Assembly (NCBI GenBank): GCA_019119555.1
Contig: DWWU01000006.1
Location: 1-64,000, forward strand
Direction of reading: 5' to 3'
DNA: 64,000 nt
DNA from: Candidatus Fusicatenibacter intestinigallinarum
Lineage (GTDB): Bacteria > Bacillota > Clostridia > Lachnospirales > Lachnospiraceae
Of this stretch, positions 7,935 through 17,461 are shown in pieces. The notes under the pieces were generated by a model. It did not search any database and was not told where the DNA came from. It worked only from the letters and a program-made list of their open reading frames with translations. The number at the start of each line of letters is the position of its first letter. The first letter of the stretch is position 1. The translations under genes were made by a program, and so were the position numbers.

Positions 7935-8537
7935 ATGACGAATCGACAGCTTGCGGCTATGGAGACGCGAAAGAAGCTGCTGAATGCCGGAAAGGAAATT
8001 ATCTGCCGGAAGGGTCTGACCAACGTTTCTGTGGAAGAGATTACGGAGGCAGCCGGTGTTTCCAAAGGAACTTTTTATACTTACTTCAAACGAAAAGAAG
8101 ACATTGTCCATGAGCTGAGCCGCAGTATGTTCGGGGAGATTCTGGAGTATGCGAAAGCGGCGGACGGAGATTTCCTGGAGAAGCTGAAATGCTACATGAT
8201 GAATTTTTCCGGATATATTGAGCAGAGCAGTGTCAGACTGGCTCAGGAATGGGTGAAGAATGTTGTGACGCCGGCGCAGACAGGTGAAAATCCTGATGCG
8301 GGAAAGCTGTCGTCGGATCTTTCGGACATCAGTGAACTGCTCTCTTTTGGCGTCCGTCAGGGGATGCTGAAACCGGATACTCCGGTTCCGCAGCTGGCAC
8401 ATGGTCTGGTGGATCTGCTGTACGGCCAGATGCTCTGCTGGAGTATGAGCAACGGCACATACAGTCTGAAAGAGCGTACCCGCGAGTTTTGCGACACCTG
8501 CCTGGAGCAGATGTTTCAGGAGTATTGTTCACATTAG
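7935..8537 (+). CDS. TetR/AcrR family transcriptional regulator
   Basis: This 200-residue dimeric repressor has a textbook TetR DNA-binding domain: TRKKLLNAGKEIICRKGLTNVSVEEITEAAGVSKGTFYTYFKRKEDIV (residues ~11-55), with the recognition helix in VSKGTFYTYF. The C-terminal ~140 residues form the ligand-binding and dimerisation domain and show no family-specific motif. ATG at 7929 is also in frame but sits one base after GGGG, so 7935 is preferred. It precedes the aldo/keto reductase gene by 262 bp, so the reductase could be its target. Inducer unknown. Confidence 0.88.
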   Translation: MTNRQLAAMETRKKLLNAGKEIICRKGLTNVSVEEITEAAGVSKGTFYTYFKRKEDIVHELSRSMFGEILEYAKAADGDFLEKLKCYMMNFSGYIEQSSVRLAQEWVKNVVTPAQTGENPDAGKLSSDLSDISELLSFGVRQGMLKPDTPVPQLAHGLVDLLYGQMLCWSMSNGTYSLKERTREFCDTCLEQMFQEYCSH

Positions 8538-8799
8538 GCGTGTCTGGAAGCTGTTTCCGGGGAAAAAGTATCCGGCGCCTCAGTGAATGCCATCCCGAAC
8601 GAAGCAGTTCGGTCTGTGTGTTTTTGCCGCGCAAACAGTATGAGAGGACAGCGCCTGTGCGCCTTCGGGCATCCGAAAGCGATCTGGTGCAGTTCTTGGC
8701 AATGGACCGGAACAGCCGCGAAGGTCAGGGTTCTGCGGAGAGCGGATGGCAGCAGCACATAAAGGAATCAGATGCAAAAGGAAAATGGAGGTTATCAGA
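8538..8799. other. Intergenic region without clear gene
   Basis: This 262-bp gap between the TetR and reductase genes has no convincing gene, terminator or MITE copy. It ends with the ribosome site GGAGG at 8787-8791. Confidence 0.5.
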
Positions 8800-9921
8800 A
8801 TGGCTTATCTTGGCGAAGACATTAAGAAACTTGGTTTTGGACTGATGCGCCTGCCGCAGAAAGACGGCGTCATCGACATTGAGCAGACGAAACAGATGGT
8901 TGATCTGTTTATGGAAGCGGGATTCACTTATTTTGACACTGCATGGGCGTATGCCGGTTCCGAGGATGCGATCCGCCAGGCGCTTGTGGAACGCTACCCC
9001 AGAGAATCCTATCAGCTGGCCACAAAGAATGCCGCGTGGATCAACTGCAAGACGAAAGAAGAGGCGCAGGCGCAGTTTGAGACGTCCCTGAAGCAGACAA
9101 ATGCAGGATATTTTGACTTTTACCTTCTGCACAACCTGGGAGAATCCAGGACAAAATATTTCGACGACTTCGATATGTGGAGCTGGGTAATGAAGAAAAA
9201 AGAAAAAGGCCTGATCAGACATGTGGGCTTTTCTTTCCATTCCACACCGGAAGAACTGGAAGAAATCCTCAACGCTCATCCGGAGATGGAATTTGTTCAG
9301 CTTCAGATTAACTATGCTGACTGGGAGAATCCTGCAATACAGTCAAAACGCTGCTATGAGGTTGCCAGAAAGCATGGAAAACCGGTTGTGATTATGGAAC
9401 CGGTCAAAGGCGGAATGCTGGCGACTCCGCCGGAATCTGTGACAAAAATCCTGAAGGACGCAGAGCCGGACTCTTCTGCCGCGTCATGGGCAATTCGCTT
9501 TGCGGCAAATCTGGAAGGAATTATTACTGTTCTGTCAGGTATGAGCAGCGTGGAGCAGATGAAAGATAATCTGTCCTATATGAAAGATTTTAAAGGACTT
9601 TCCGAGAGTGAGAAGGCGACACTGGATGCGGCTCAGGAAGAGCTGAACCGTATTCCGCTGATTCCGTGTACGACCTGTAATTACTGTGCGAAAGTCTGTC
9701 CGATGCACATCGGAATTTCCGGTTCCTTTACGGCAATGAATTATCTGACGCTGTACAACGACAAGGAGAGAGCGGTCGGACAGGAGAACTGGCTGGTAGG
9801 CGGCCACGGACTGAAGCGCGCGGACGAATGTATCAAGTGCGGAAAGTGCGAAGAAGTGTGCCCGCAGCATATTAAAATCCGCGAGAATCTGGAACATGTA
9901 ACAGAAAAACTTTTAAAATAA
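8800..9921 (+). CDS. Aldo/keto reductase with C-terminal 4Fe-4S clusters
   Basis: This 373-residue enzyme joins an aldo/keto reductase barrel (residues ~1-280, with FGLMRLPQ, YFDTAWAY and FYLLHN landmarks) to a ferredoxin-like tail carrying two cysteine sets, CTTCNYCAKVCP and CIKCGKCEEVCP. This fusion is common in anaerobic Clostridia and implies that electrons from Fe-S clusters support reduction of an unknown carbonyl. ATG at 8800 is chosen because GGAGG lies 8 bp upstream; an upstream ATG at 8746 in the same frame has no ribosome site. A hairpin terminator made by a MITE follows. Confidence 0.9.
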   Translation: MAYLGEDIKKLGFGLMRLPQKDGVIDIEQTKQMVDLFMEAGFTYFDTAWAYAGSEDAIRQALVERYPRESYQLATKNAAWINCKTKEEAQAQFETSLKQTNAGYFDFYLLHNLGESRTKYFDDFDMWSWVMKKKEKGLIRHVGFSFHSTPEELEEILNAHPEMEFVQLQINYADWENPAIQSKRCYEVARKHGKPVVIMEPVKGGMLATPPESVTKILKDAEPDSSAASWAIRFAANLEGIITVLSGMSSVEQMKDNLSYMKDFKGLSESEKATLDAAQEELNRIPLIPCTTCNYCAKVCPMHIGISGSFTAMNYLTLYNDKERAVGQENWLVGGHGLKRADECIKCGKCEEVCPQHIKIRENLEHVTEKLLK

Positions 9922-9923
9922 GA

Positions 9924-10008
9924 GTTGCCGTTCAGCCAGGTATATGCAGGAAGGTTACAAATTCAGCCAGGTCTGCGCATTTTACTGCACAGATCTGGCT
10001 GAATTTTT
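9924..10008. repeat. MITE remnant acting as terminator hairpin
   Basis: A partial left end (GTTGCCGTTCAGCCAGG, 9924-9940) is followed by a second copy whose arms AAATTCAGCCAG (9959-9970) and CTGGCTGAATTT (9995-10006) enclose the TCTGCGCA/TGCACAGA stem. TTTTT follows the stem, so the element doubles as an intrinsic terminator for the reductase gene. Confidence 0.75.
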
Positions 10009-10178
10009 AGGATTTCCAGGCTTTTTTTCGTTTCAAAAAATACTTTGGAACCGCGTTCCACGGATGATTTTCTGACGAAACAGCTGTTTTGTGCGGCTGA
10101 TTGGCTGTAAAAAAGTTGAAAAACCCCATGAGGCAATGATATAATATTTTCAGACGATACCGAAGGAGGTTGCCGGCT

Positions 10179-11528
10179 GTGGAGTACAGGGTCAGAGAGA
10201 CGTTGGAAAAGTTTTTCAAATCCTATATGAATGAAAGAAATCTGGAGAAGACTTTGGAATGTGTGTCGGAGGAGATCATCAGTGTGGGAACGGGGGAGCA
10301 GGAGATTGCGAAGAACAAAAGCGAACTGGCACAGTTGTTGAAGGAAGAGTTTTCTGTGAATTCTTCGCCGGTATATTTTGTGATGGGAAACTATACGGAG
10401 ACAGTCATGCATCCGGAGGTATGCTGTGCCTTCTGTGTTCTGACGGTCAGAATGGAAGACTCCCACGGTGATTTTTATTCGATGAATACCCGGTTTTCTG
10501 CCGTCTGTGGGATAGAGCAGGGACAGTGGAAAATTTTAAGTATGCATTTGTCCACACCTACCGCGGAACAGAGTGAGGAGGAATTCTTTCCCCTGAAATA
10601 TGGCCGTGAGGTGGTTCGGAAACTGAGCATGGAATCCAACCGGGAGCTGATCCGGCTGATGACAAATACATTTCCCGGAGGGATTATCGGAGGATATCTG
10701 GAAAAGGGATTTCCGCTGTACGTGATCAACGATGAGATGCTGGGATATCTGGGATATACTTATGAGGAACTCGTCCGGGAGACGAAGGAAATGGTAATCG
10801 AAACGATTGCTCCGGAGGACCGGGACCGGGTGGAACAGTATGTGATGGAGCAGGTACAGGAAACAGGATCCTATGAGATTCAGTACCGTCTGCTGAAAAA
10901 GAACGGCGAGCGGATGTGGGTGGTCGACAAGGGACGTAAGATCGTGACGGAGGAAGGCCGTGATGCGATTATCAGCGTCGTGATTGATATTTCCAAATCG
11001 ATGAAACGACAGGAAATGCTGCAGAAGGAGGCGGATCATGACGCGCTGACCGGTATTCTGAACCGGAAGGCGGCGATCCGTCTGATTGAGGCGTCTTTTG
11101 AGCAGGACAGAGACGGTGTCCTCTTCGTGATGGATATCGATGATTTTAAGCTTCTGAACGACACCTGGGGACACCGGGCGGGAGACCAGGTACTGACAGG
11201 GTTTGCGGATATTCTCAAAAAGAACAGCCGGACAGATGATGTATGCGCGCGGCTTGGCGGCGATGAGTTTCTGGTGTATTTCCCAGGACTTGACAGAGAA
11301 AAAACAGCCGCGGAACGTGCGGAGATGATCCGCCGTCAGTTCCGGGAACTGAACCAGGGAAAATACGGGGAGGTACAGCTTTCGGTCACCATCGGAATCG
11401 CTGTCAGAGGCGGTCAGGAGACCTTTGATCAGATGTACAGTGCAGCGGATCAGGCGCTGTATCAGGCGAAGCGTACCGGAAAAGGTTCTTTTCTGTTCTC
11501 GTATCGTGAGGATGCAGATCACACGTAA
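10179..11528 (+). CDS. PAS-GGDEF diguanylate cyclase
   Basis: This cytoplasmic 449-residue protein would make cyclic di-GMP. An N-terminal SnoaL-like/NTF2-fold region (~1-125) is followed by a PAS domain (~150-272, with GYTYEELV and the PAC-like KKNGERMWVVDKG) and a GGDEF domain (~283-449). The active site LGGDEF is at 359-364 and an intact inhibitory RxxD site (RTDD, 351-354) stands five residues before it, so both catalysis and product feedback are expected. No membrane helix is present. GTG at 10179 lies nine bases after AAGGAGG; TTG at 10170 touches the ribosome site and is unlikely. The signal sensed is unknown. Confidence 0.92.
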   Translation: MEYRVRETLEKFFKSYMNERNLEKTLECVSEEIISVGTGEQEIAKNKSELAQLLKEEFSVNSSPVYFVMGNYTETVMHPEVCCAFCVLTVRMEDSHGDFYSMNTRFSAVCGIEQGQWKILSMHLSTPTAEQSEEEFFPLKYGREVVRKLSMESNRELIRLMTNTFPGGIIGGYLEKGFPLYVINDEMLGYLGYTYEELVRETKEMVIETIAPEDRDRVEQYVMEQVQETGSYEIQYRLLKKNGERMWVVDKGRKIVTEEGRDAIISVVIDISKSMKRQEMLQKEADHDALTGILNRKAAIRLIEASFEQDRDGVLFVMDIDDFKLLNDTWGHRAGDQVLTGFADILKKNSRTDDVCARLGGDEFLVYFPGLDREKTAAERAEMIRRQFRELNQGKYGEVQLSVTIGIAVRGGQETFDQMYSAADQALYQAKRTGKGSFLFSYREDADHT

Positions 11529-11581
11529 CCTGCGGTGGTATGTCGGGCGGATGCCGCAGATTTCAGAACTGAAAGATAATA

Positions 11582-11625
11582 AGAAAGCAGGGTTTCGAAG
11601 AAAAACCCCCGAAACCCTGCTTTCT
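11582..11625. terminator. Bidirectional terminator
   Basis: Arms AGAAAGCAGGGTTTCG (11582-11597) and CGAAACCCTGCTTTCT (11610-11625) pair perfectly over 16 bp. The hairpin lies between the convergent cyclase and phosphorylase genes. Confidence 0.85.
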
Positions 11626-11665
11626 CTTTGCATTCGCTTATAACGACTTTTCGTTCATAACGACT

Positions 11666-14101
11666 TCAGCCCATCACAACTCTGACGTTCACAGTTTCTT
11701 TGCTTCCGTCGAATGGAATCACGTTTCCTTCCGCCGGGACGCCGTCCACGGTCATGGAGGCAACGCCTTTTTCCACGTTGTTTGGATTTTCAACAGTAAT
11801 CCTGTATGTCACGCCTCTGTATTTTCTGGTTACGGTGAAATCGCCGAAGCCGGAAGGTACGCACGGATCGATGCAGAGACCGCCAAGCGTCGGCTGAATG
11901 CCGATGATATACTGCGAGATGTTGACAAAGGTCCATGCAGCCGTTCCCGTAAGCCAGCTGTTCTTTGCTTCGCCGAAGCGGGGCGCGTCTTTTCCGGCGA
12001 TCATCTGGGAGTACACATACGGCTCTGTGCGGTGGATCTCGCTGATATCTTCCAGGAAGGCCGGACAGATCTTGCGGTAAACCTCGAAGGCTCTGGTTCC
12101 GTGTCCGAGCACCGCCTCGGAGATGGAAACCCACGGATTGTTGTGGCAGAAGATACCCGCATTCTCCTTGTATCCCGGCGGATAGGAGGAAATTTCTCCC
12201 AGGTTCAGGTGATACCTGCGGTACGGCGGCTGAAGAATTGTGATGCCGTATTTCGTATCCAGCCATTCCTCCACAGATTTCAGCGCCTGCTCTGCAAGGC
12301 CTTCTTTGACGCCGACGCCGGACAGCGGCAGGAAGCCCTGGGGCTCGATGTAGATCTTTCCTTCCTCACACTCGGAGGAGCCGACCTTTTCGGAGTTTGC
12401 ATCGTAAGCGCGCAGGAACCATTTTCCGTCCCAGCCGTAGTCAAGAATTGCCTGATATACCTTTTCCACTTCTTTTTCTGCGTAATCCGCTTCCGCCTGA
12501 CGGCCGGTCAGGAGACACAGATCTTTGTATTCTCTTCCGTACTTCACAAACATTCCGGCGATGAACACGGATTCCGCCACAGGTCCTTCGCTGGGACCAA
12601 AGGTCTGGAAGGATTCGCCCGGATGCTCGGAGAAGCAGTTCAGGTTCAGACAGTCATTCCAGTCGGCGCGTCCAATCAACGGCAGGCCATGGGGTCCCTT
12701 GTGCGTCGTGGTGAAATCAAAGCTGCGTTTCAGATGTTCCATCAGGGAAACCGCCGTATCCCAGTCGTTGTCAAACGGCACCTGCTCGTCGAGAATTGTG
12801 GTATCGCCGGTCTCGCGGATATAGGCGGAAACTGCGGCGATCAGCCACAGCGGATCATCGTTGAAGCCGCTTCCGATATCGGAGTTTCCTTTTTTGGTCA
12901 GAGGCTGATACTGGTGGTAAGCGCTTCCGTTCTGAAACTGGGTGGATGCGATATCGATGATTCTCTCGCGGGCACGTTCCGGAATCAGGTGTACGAAGCC
13001 CAGCAGATCCTGACAGGAATCGCGGAAGCCCATGCCGCGGCCGATGCCGGATTCATAATAGGAAGCGGAGCGGGACATATTGAAGGTTACCATACACTGA
13101 TACTGGTTCCAGATATTGACCATCCGGTTGACTTTCTCATCCCTGGTGGAAACCTGGAAACGTGAGAGGAGTTCATCCCAGTAAGCTTTCAGCTCTGCAA
13201 AGGCGGCGTCCACGCCTTCCTGTGTGCTGTATTTTTTCAGAACAGCCTTTGCCGGCTTTTTGTTGATGACATCCTGTGCTTCCCATTTTTCTTCCTCAGG
13301 ATTTTCGGCATAGCCCAGAACGAAAAGGAAGGTCCGGCTTTCGCCCGGCGCGAGGGTCAGGTCGAACTGGTGGGAGGCGATCGGATACCAGCCGCTGGCG
13401 ATGGAATCCGTCAGACATCCGTTCATTACAGCATTGGGATGGTCCGGTCCGTTGTAAACGCCCAGAAACGCGTCGCGGCTTGTCTCAAAGTGATCTGCCG
13501 GTACATTGACGCCATAGTATGCAAAGTGATTGCGGCGTTCCCGGTACTCGGTCTTATGGTAGATGACAGAATCTTCCACCTCGACTTCCCCGGTGCTCAG
13601 GTTCCGCTGGAAGTTGCGGGAGTCGTCGTCCGCGTTCCACAGACACCATTCTACATAGGAGAAAAGCTGAATCTTTTTTTCTTCCTCGGTGTCGTTGGTC
13701 AGAGTAAGCTGCTGGATCTCACAGGTATCGCTGAGGGGAACAAAATAGAGCGCCTGAGCGATCAGACCATTTTTTCTGGAAGTGAAACGACTGTAACCGA
13801 TGCCCTGACGGCATTCGTAGAAATCCAGCGGAGTTCTGGACGGCTGCCAGCCAGGATTCCAGACTGTGTCTCCCTCTTTCAGATAGAAATAATGTCCGTT
13901 GTTGTCATAGGGTACATTGTTGTAGCGGTAACGGGTCAGCCGCAGAAGCTTTGCGTCACGGCAGAAACAGTAGCCGCCGCAGGTATTGGAAATCAGCCGG
14001 AAGAAATCCCGGTTTCCAAGATAATTAATCCAGGGCAGCGGGGTGTCCGGACGCTGAATCACGTATTCTTTTGCAGTGTCGTCAAAAAATCCGTATTTCA
14101 T
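11666..14101 (-). CDS. GH94 cellobiose phosphorylase-type enzyme
   Basis: This 811-residue protein matches the full length of clostridial cellobiose phosphorylase. It would cleave a beta-1,4-linked disaccharide with phosphate to give glucose 1-phosphate plus glucose in the cytoplasm. Seen in order are the N-terminal beta-sandwich ([18 protein letters not shown]), the helical barrel with [18 protein letters not shown], and [11 protein letters not shown] around residue 480, which carries the family's catalytic aspartate. [12 protein letters not shown] and GAKNSW-like substrate loops follow. GAGGAT precedes the ATG. It is co-directional with the YesL gene behind it. Specificity for another beta-glucoside (cellodextrin, laminaribiose) cannot be excluded. 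Confidence 0.9.
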   Translation of the reverse strand: MKYGFFDDTAKEYVIQRPDTPLPWINYLGNRDFFRLISNTCGGYCFCRDAKLLRLTRYRYNNVPYDNNGHYFYLKEGDTVWNPGWQPSRTPLDFYECRQGIGYSRFTSRKNGLIAQALYFVPLSDTCEIQQLTLTNDTEEEKKIQLFSYVEWCLWNADDDSRNFQRNLSTGEVEVEDSVIYHKTEYRERRNHFAYYGVNVPADHFETSRDAFLGVYNGPDHPNAVMNGCLTDSIASGWYPIASHQFDLTLAPGESRTFLFVLGYAENPEEEKWEAQDVINKKPAKAVLKKYSTQEGVDAAFAELKAYWDELLSRFQVSTRDEKVNRMVNIWNQYQCMVTFNMSRSASYYESGIGRGMGFRDSCQDLLGFVHLIPERARERIIDIASTQFQNGSAYHQYQPLTKKGNSDIGSGFNDDPLWLIAAVSAYIRETGDTTILDEQVPFDNDWDTAVSLMEHLKRSFDFTTTHKGPHGLPLIGRADWNDCLNLNCFSEHPGESFQTFGPSEGPVAESVFIAGMFVKYGREYKDLCLLTGRQAEADYAEKEVEKVYQAILDYGWDGKWFLRAYDANSEKVGSSECEEGKIYIEPQGFLPLSGVGVKEGLAEQALKSVEEWLDTKYGITILQPPYRRYHLNLGEISSYPPGYKENAGIFCHNNPWVSISEAVLGHGTRAFEVYRKICPAFLEDISEIHRTEPYVYSQMIAGKDAPRFGEAKNSWLTGTAAWTFVNISQYIIGIQPTLGGLCIDPCVPSGFGDFTVTRKYRGVTYRITVENPNNVEKGVASMTVDGVPAEGNVIPFDGSKETVNVRVVMG

Positions 14102-14170
14102 TTCGAAAATCCTCCATCATATGGTTTTTATAATATTCAGAACGTCGTTGGAAAGACGTGTCTTTACGAA

Positions 14171-14872
14171 TCAGGGTTTTGCCTGAGGTGTTTCCGTAAG
14201 ATGTACGGCGGTGCGGCCTGTGATTTCCTCCGGCTGTCCGATATCTGTGCCTTCTTCCTCCGGATCCTCTTCTTCATAATCACGGAACACCCGGATAAAC
14301 AGGAAGGAATTGCAGTAGGCAAGAAAAGAGAAGCCCACAAGCACCATGAAAATTTTTGCCTGAGGAATGATCAGACACAGAATCACAGCCGCCGCCTGAA
14401 TGGCCAGAAGTCCAAACGTATATTTTCTGTGAGCCATGGCAATCGGGAAGGAACTTTTGATCACCTGTTTCAGAGAACCGTCGAATCTTGCCAGCAGCGG
14501 GAAGGTATAGAGAAAGGAAATAATCGTCACCATCAGCGCAAATGTGAGCAGCAGGAGCACTGCATTTGCCGGAACAGTTCCCAGCGCCGCCCAGAACGCC
14601 ACATTAAAAATAAGAATCGCCGCCGCCGCCAGATACAGAAGAAATCCCAGGCAGGAAGGACCGAAGGACGACTTGAATGTCTTTAGATAGGTAGAAAAGA
14701 TGTATCCGTATTCTTTTCGTGCCTCCTGCATGGTCACCGTGTAGAGCGCAGTCAGCGCCGGCCCGATGGTGAACACCGGAAGACAGGTAATCAGGAACAG
14801 CACATTCAGTCCGATAAAAGAAGCCAGGGTATTCAGAAATTCAAATACAGGGCTGTCATAACGAAATCTCAT
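14171..14872 (-). CDS. YesL/DUF624 family membrane protein
   Basis: This 233-residue protein has about five membrane helices and the family opening FLNTLASFIGLNVLFLITCLPVFTIGPA. YesL-type proteins are encoded beside sugar ABC transporters and YesM/YesN systems, as here, and are thought to help carbohydrate uptake, but their biochemical role is not established. AGGAGG lies directly upstream. It is divergent from the permease operon, and the shared 397-bp region holds direct repeats that may be activator sites. Confidence 0.85.
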   Translation of the reverse strand: MRFRYDSPVFEFLNTLASFIGLNVLFLITCLPVFTIGPALTALYTVTMQEARKEYGYIFSTYLKTFKSSFGPSCLGFLLYLAAAAILIFNVAFWAALGTVPANAVLLLLTFALMVTIISFLYTFPLLARFDGSLKQVIKSSFPIAMAHRKYTFGLLAIQAAAVILCLIIPQAKIFMVLVGFSFLAYCNSFLFIRVFRDYEEEDPEEEGTDIGQPEEITGRTAVHLTETPQAKP

Positions 14873-14950
14873 TTGTATCCTCCTCAGTAAAATTATACAG
14901 AAAACAATGGAATTGATTTGATAGTTTTATCTTACCGTCAAAGACCTTTA

Positions 14951-14996
14951 AAATCTACAGAAAAAAAGCAAGATATTTTACCGGAAAAACTAGATA
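14951..14996. repeat. Direct repeat copy 1 (regulatory)
   Basis: This 46-bp unit begins AAATCTACAG and contains GATATTTTACCGGAAAAACT. It recurs at 15089 with few differences, 138 bp away start to start. It lies upstream of the permease operon and the divergent YesL gene, so it is a candidate paired binding site for the YesN-like regulator encoded at 21212. Confidence 0.75.
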
Positions 14997-15088
14997 TCCG
15001 GACGGCTGAACTGCTGTATTTTCTGCACAGAGTTTTGCACGGACTCTGTAACAGAGTGTCTCAGGCCTCGGGTTATGGAACGGGTAAA

Positions 15089-15133
15089 AAATCTACAGAA
15101 AAAATACTAGATATTTTACCGGAAAAACTAGAG
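15089..15133. repeat. Direct repeat copy 2 (regulatory)
   Basis: Second copy of the 46-bp unit, sharing AAATCTACAGAAAAAA and GATATTTTACCGGAAAAACT. It ends about 85 bp before a TAGAAT -10-like box (15218-15223) that has no good -35 partner, a layout expected for an activator-dependent promoter. Confidence 0.75.
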
Positions 15134-15269
15134 ATTTCACGGAAAAAAACGTATGGATTCTAAAAAATCCAATAAAATTATTAAATTTCTGTGGTATATA
15201 TGACGAAAAAATGATGCTAGAATACCAGACATAAAGAAAAGGCAGAGCCAAGAAAAAGGAGGGAAAAAG

Positions 15270-16220
15270 ATGGCCAGATCAGTTACGGCAGGTACGCCTG
15301 CCAAAGACGGCGTGAAAAAGAAAAGTAAGACGAATAAAAAATGGACATTGCTTGTTCTGCCGTTTATTATTTTAAGTTTTCTGTTTTCTTATTTTCCACT
15401 GCACGGATGGATTTATGCATTTTATGATTATAAGCCGCCGCTTTCTTTAAGCCAGTGCGACTTTGTTGGACTTCAGTGGTTCCGTATGCTGTTCGGCAAT
15501 AAGACGCAGGTTGCCCAGATGATTCAGGTAATGAAGAATACCTTTGCGATGAGTTTGCTGGGCATTGCAACATCCATACTCCCGATGCTGTTTGCAATCT
15601 TTCTCAATGAGATCAAGTGCAAATGGTTCAAGAGTGTGGTACAGACGCTGACGACGCTTCCGAACTTTATCAGCTGGGTTCTGGTATATTCCGTAGCGTT
15701 TTGTCTGTTTTCCAACACCGGTATGCTGAATACCGTACTGCAGAATCTTGGAGTGATCGACGCTCCGATGCAGATTCTGGACAGCGACAGCCATACCTGG
15801 CTGATGATGCTTGCATGGAGCACATGGAAAGGACTTGGATGGAATTCCATCATGTATCTGGCGTCCATCACAAGTATTGATCCGGAGCTTTACGAAGCGG
15901 CCCGTGTGGACGGAGCAAACCGTTTCCAGCTGATGCGCCATATCACATTTCCGGAACTGCTTCCTACATACTTCGTACTGCTGATGATGTCTGTGGCAAA
16001 CTTCCTGAACAATGGTATGGACCAGTACTACGTATTCCAGAACTCCTTCAACAAGGAGCACATCCAGGTGCTTGACCTGTATGTATACAACATAGGTATG
16101 ACCGGATCGAGTCTGTCGCTGGCGACGGCGATCAGTATGCTGAAGAGTATCATCAGCGTCACGCTGCTGGTAATCGTAAATGTAATATCCAAGAAGACCC
16201 GTGGAGAATCGATTATTTAA
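15270..16220 (+). CDS. Sugar ABC transporter permease, LplB-type
   Basis: This 316-residue inner-membrane protein has six predicted helices and the conserved permease loop EAARVDGANRFQLMRHITFPEL, which contacts the ATPase. It belongs to the CUT1 oligosaccharide class that pairs with a second permease and a large lipoprotein binding protein, both encoded directly downstream. No ATPase gene is present in this cluster, so a shared MsmK-type ATPase elsewhere must energise it. AAAGGAGG precedes the start. Confidence 0.93.
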   Translation: MARSVTAGTPAKDGVKKKSKTNKKWTLLVLPFIILSFLFSYFPLHGWIYAFYDYKPPLSLSQCDFVGLQWFRMLFGNKTQVAQMIQVMKNTFAMSLLGIATSILPMLFAIFLNEIKCKWFKSVVQTLTTLPNFISWVLVYSVAFCLFSNTGMLNTVLQNLGVIDAPMQILDSDSHTWLMMLAWSTWKGLGWNSIMYLASITSIDPELYEAARVDGANRFQLMRHITFPELLPTYFVLLMMSVANFLNNGMDQYYVFQNSFNKEHIQVLDLYVYNIGMTGSSLSLATAISMLKSIISVTLLVIVNVISKKTRGESII

Positions 16221-16235
16221 AAAGGAGAGAATGAG

Positions 16236-17159
16236 ATGGAAGCAAACATCAAGAAAAAAAAGAAACATTATTCCGGATCAGACGTATCCTTTAATATCGT
16301 AAACTATCTGATTTTCGGTCTGTTCACTCTGATCTGTGTCTATCCGTTTTACTATCTGATTATCAACACGATCAGCGCCAATGACCTGAGTTCCAACGGT
16401 ATGATCAACTTCATTCCCCGGGGACTTCATCTGGAAAACTACAAGCAGATCCTTCAGCTGAGCGGTCTTGGAACTGCAGCTCTGGTATCTCTTGCGAGAA
16501 CGGTGATCGGAACGATCTGTACGGTACTTGCATCTGCGTTTCTGGGATTTATGTTCACGCAGGAGAAAATGTGGGGAAGAAAGTTCCTGTATCGCTTTAT
16601 CGTAATTACCATGTATTTCAATGCAGGTCTGATCCCGATGTTCATCACGATGAGAACCCTTCATCTGACGAATACCTTCTGGGTATATGTAATTCCTGCG
16701 ATTGTGCAGCCGTTCAACATTATCCTTGTGAAGACCTATGTGGAATCTATTCCGAGGGCGCTGCAGGAGGCGGCGGAAATCGACGGCGCCGGCATCATGA
16801 GAATTTTCGTAAAGATTATTCTTCCTGCATGTACGCCGATTCTGGCGACCGTGGCAATCTTCTCCGCAGTCGGACAGTGGAACTCTTTCCAGGATACTCT
16901 GATCTATATTACCGATCAGAAACTGTATTCTCTGCAGTATCTGCTGTATACATACATCAACCAGGCGAACTCACTGGCGGCGATGGTAAGAAACAGCTCC
17001 GGTTCGGCGCTGAACATGGCGGCTCTTGCAACCCAGCAGACGCCGACTTCGATCCGTATGACCGTATCGGTTATCGTCGTGCTGCCGATCCTGTTTGTAT
17101 ACCCGATGTTCCAGAGATTCTTTGTAAAAGGTATTATGATCGGCTCTGTCAAGGGATGA
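16236..17159 (+). CDS. Sugar ABC transporter permease, LplC-type
   Basis: This 307-residue CUT1 permease begins 15 bp after the first. It has about six helices, the loop EAAEIDGAGIMRIFVKIILPACTP and the typical C-terminal ending MFQRFFVKGIMIGSVKG. It forms the translocation pore with the upstream permease. ATG at 16236 is used; another ATG at 16231 is out of frame. A complete MITE has inserted eight bases after the stop codon. Confidence 0.93.
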   Translation: MEANIKKKKKHYSGSDVSFNIVNYLIFGLFTLICVYPFYYLIINTISANDLSSNGMINFIPRGLHLENYKQILQLSGLGTAALVSLARTVIGTICTVLASAFLGFMFTQEKMWGRKFLYRFIVITMYFNAGLIPMFITMRTLHLTNTFWVYVIPAIVQPFNIILVKTYVESIPRALQEAAEIDGAGIMRIFVKIILPACTPILATVAIFSAVGQWNSFQDTLIYITDQKLYSLQYLLYTYINQANSLAAMVRNSSGSALNMAALATQQTPTSIRMTVSVIVVLPILFVYPMFQRFFVKGIMIGSVKG

Positions 17160-17167
17160 TGAGAGCA

Positions 17168-17300
17168 GTTACAGTTCAGCCAGGTCTGTGCATTCACTGC
17201 ACAGACCGTAGGAAAACGCAGAACCTGTGGGCATCCGGCCCATCGCGAAGCGATTTTCAATGGCCGGGTGCCGTAACAGTTCAGCTGGCTGAACTGTTAC
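17168..17300 (+). mobile_element. Complete MITE with 8-bp target duplication
   Basis: The 133-bp element has the left end GTTACAGTTCAGCCAG and right end CTGGCTGAACTGTTAC (16-bp inverted repeats, one mismatch). Inside are three hairpins: GGTCTGTGCA/TGCACAGACC; GCATCCGGCC with GGCCGGGTGC around ATCGC/GCGAT; and the palindromic right end GTAACAGTTCAGC/GCTGAACTGTTAC. It encodes no protein. The direct repeat TGAGAGCA flanks it exactly at 17160-17167 and 17301-17308. It separates the permease gene from the binding-protein gene. Confidence 0.9.
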
Positions 17301-17461
17301 TGAGAGCAAAACAAAATGGCTGTCGTCTGCGTACAGCGGCTGCGGCAATCCCGTCAGCAGGATCGTTGCCAGATTTTGCCGGCGGAACAGCAGCGGCTGA
17401 GCGGAGACGTCAGCAGGACATTTTGCTAAAATAAAGTATTTATAAAGGAGGTTCATGATTC

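Noticed and set aside
15001-15080. Possible degenerate MITE between the two 46-bp direct repeats
   Set aside because: CGGCTGAACTG and TCTGCACAGAG resemble parts of the element, but order and pairing do not fit well enough.
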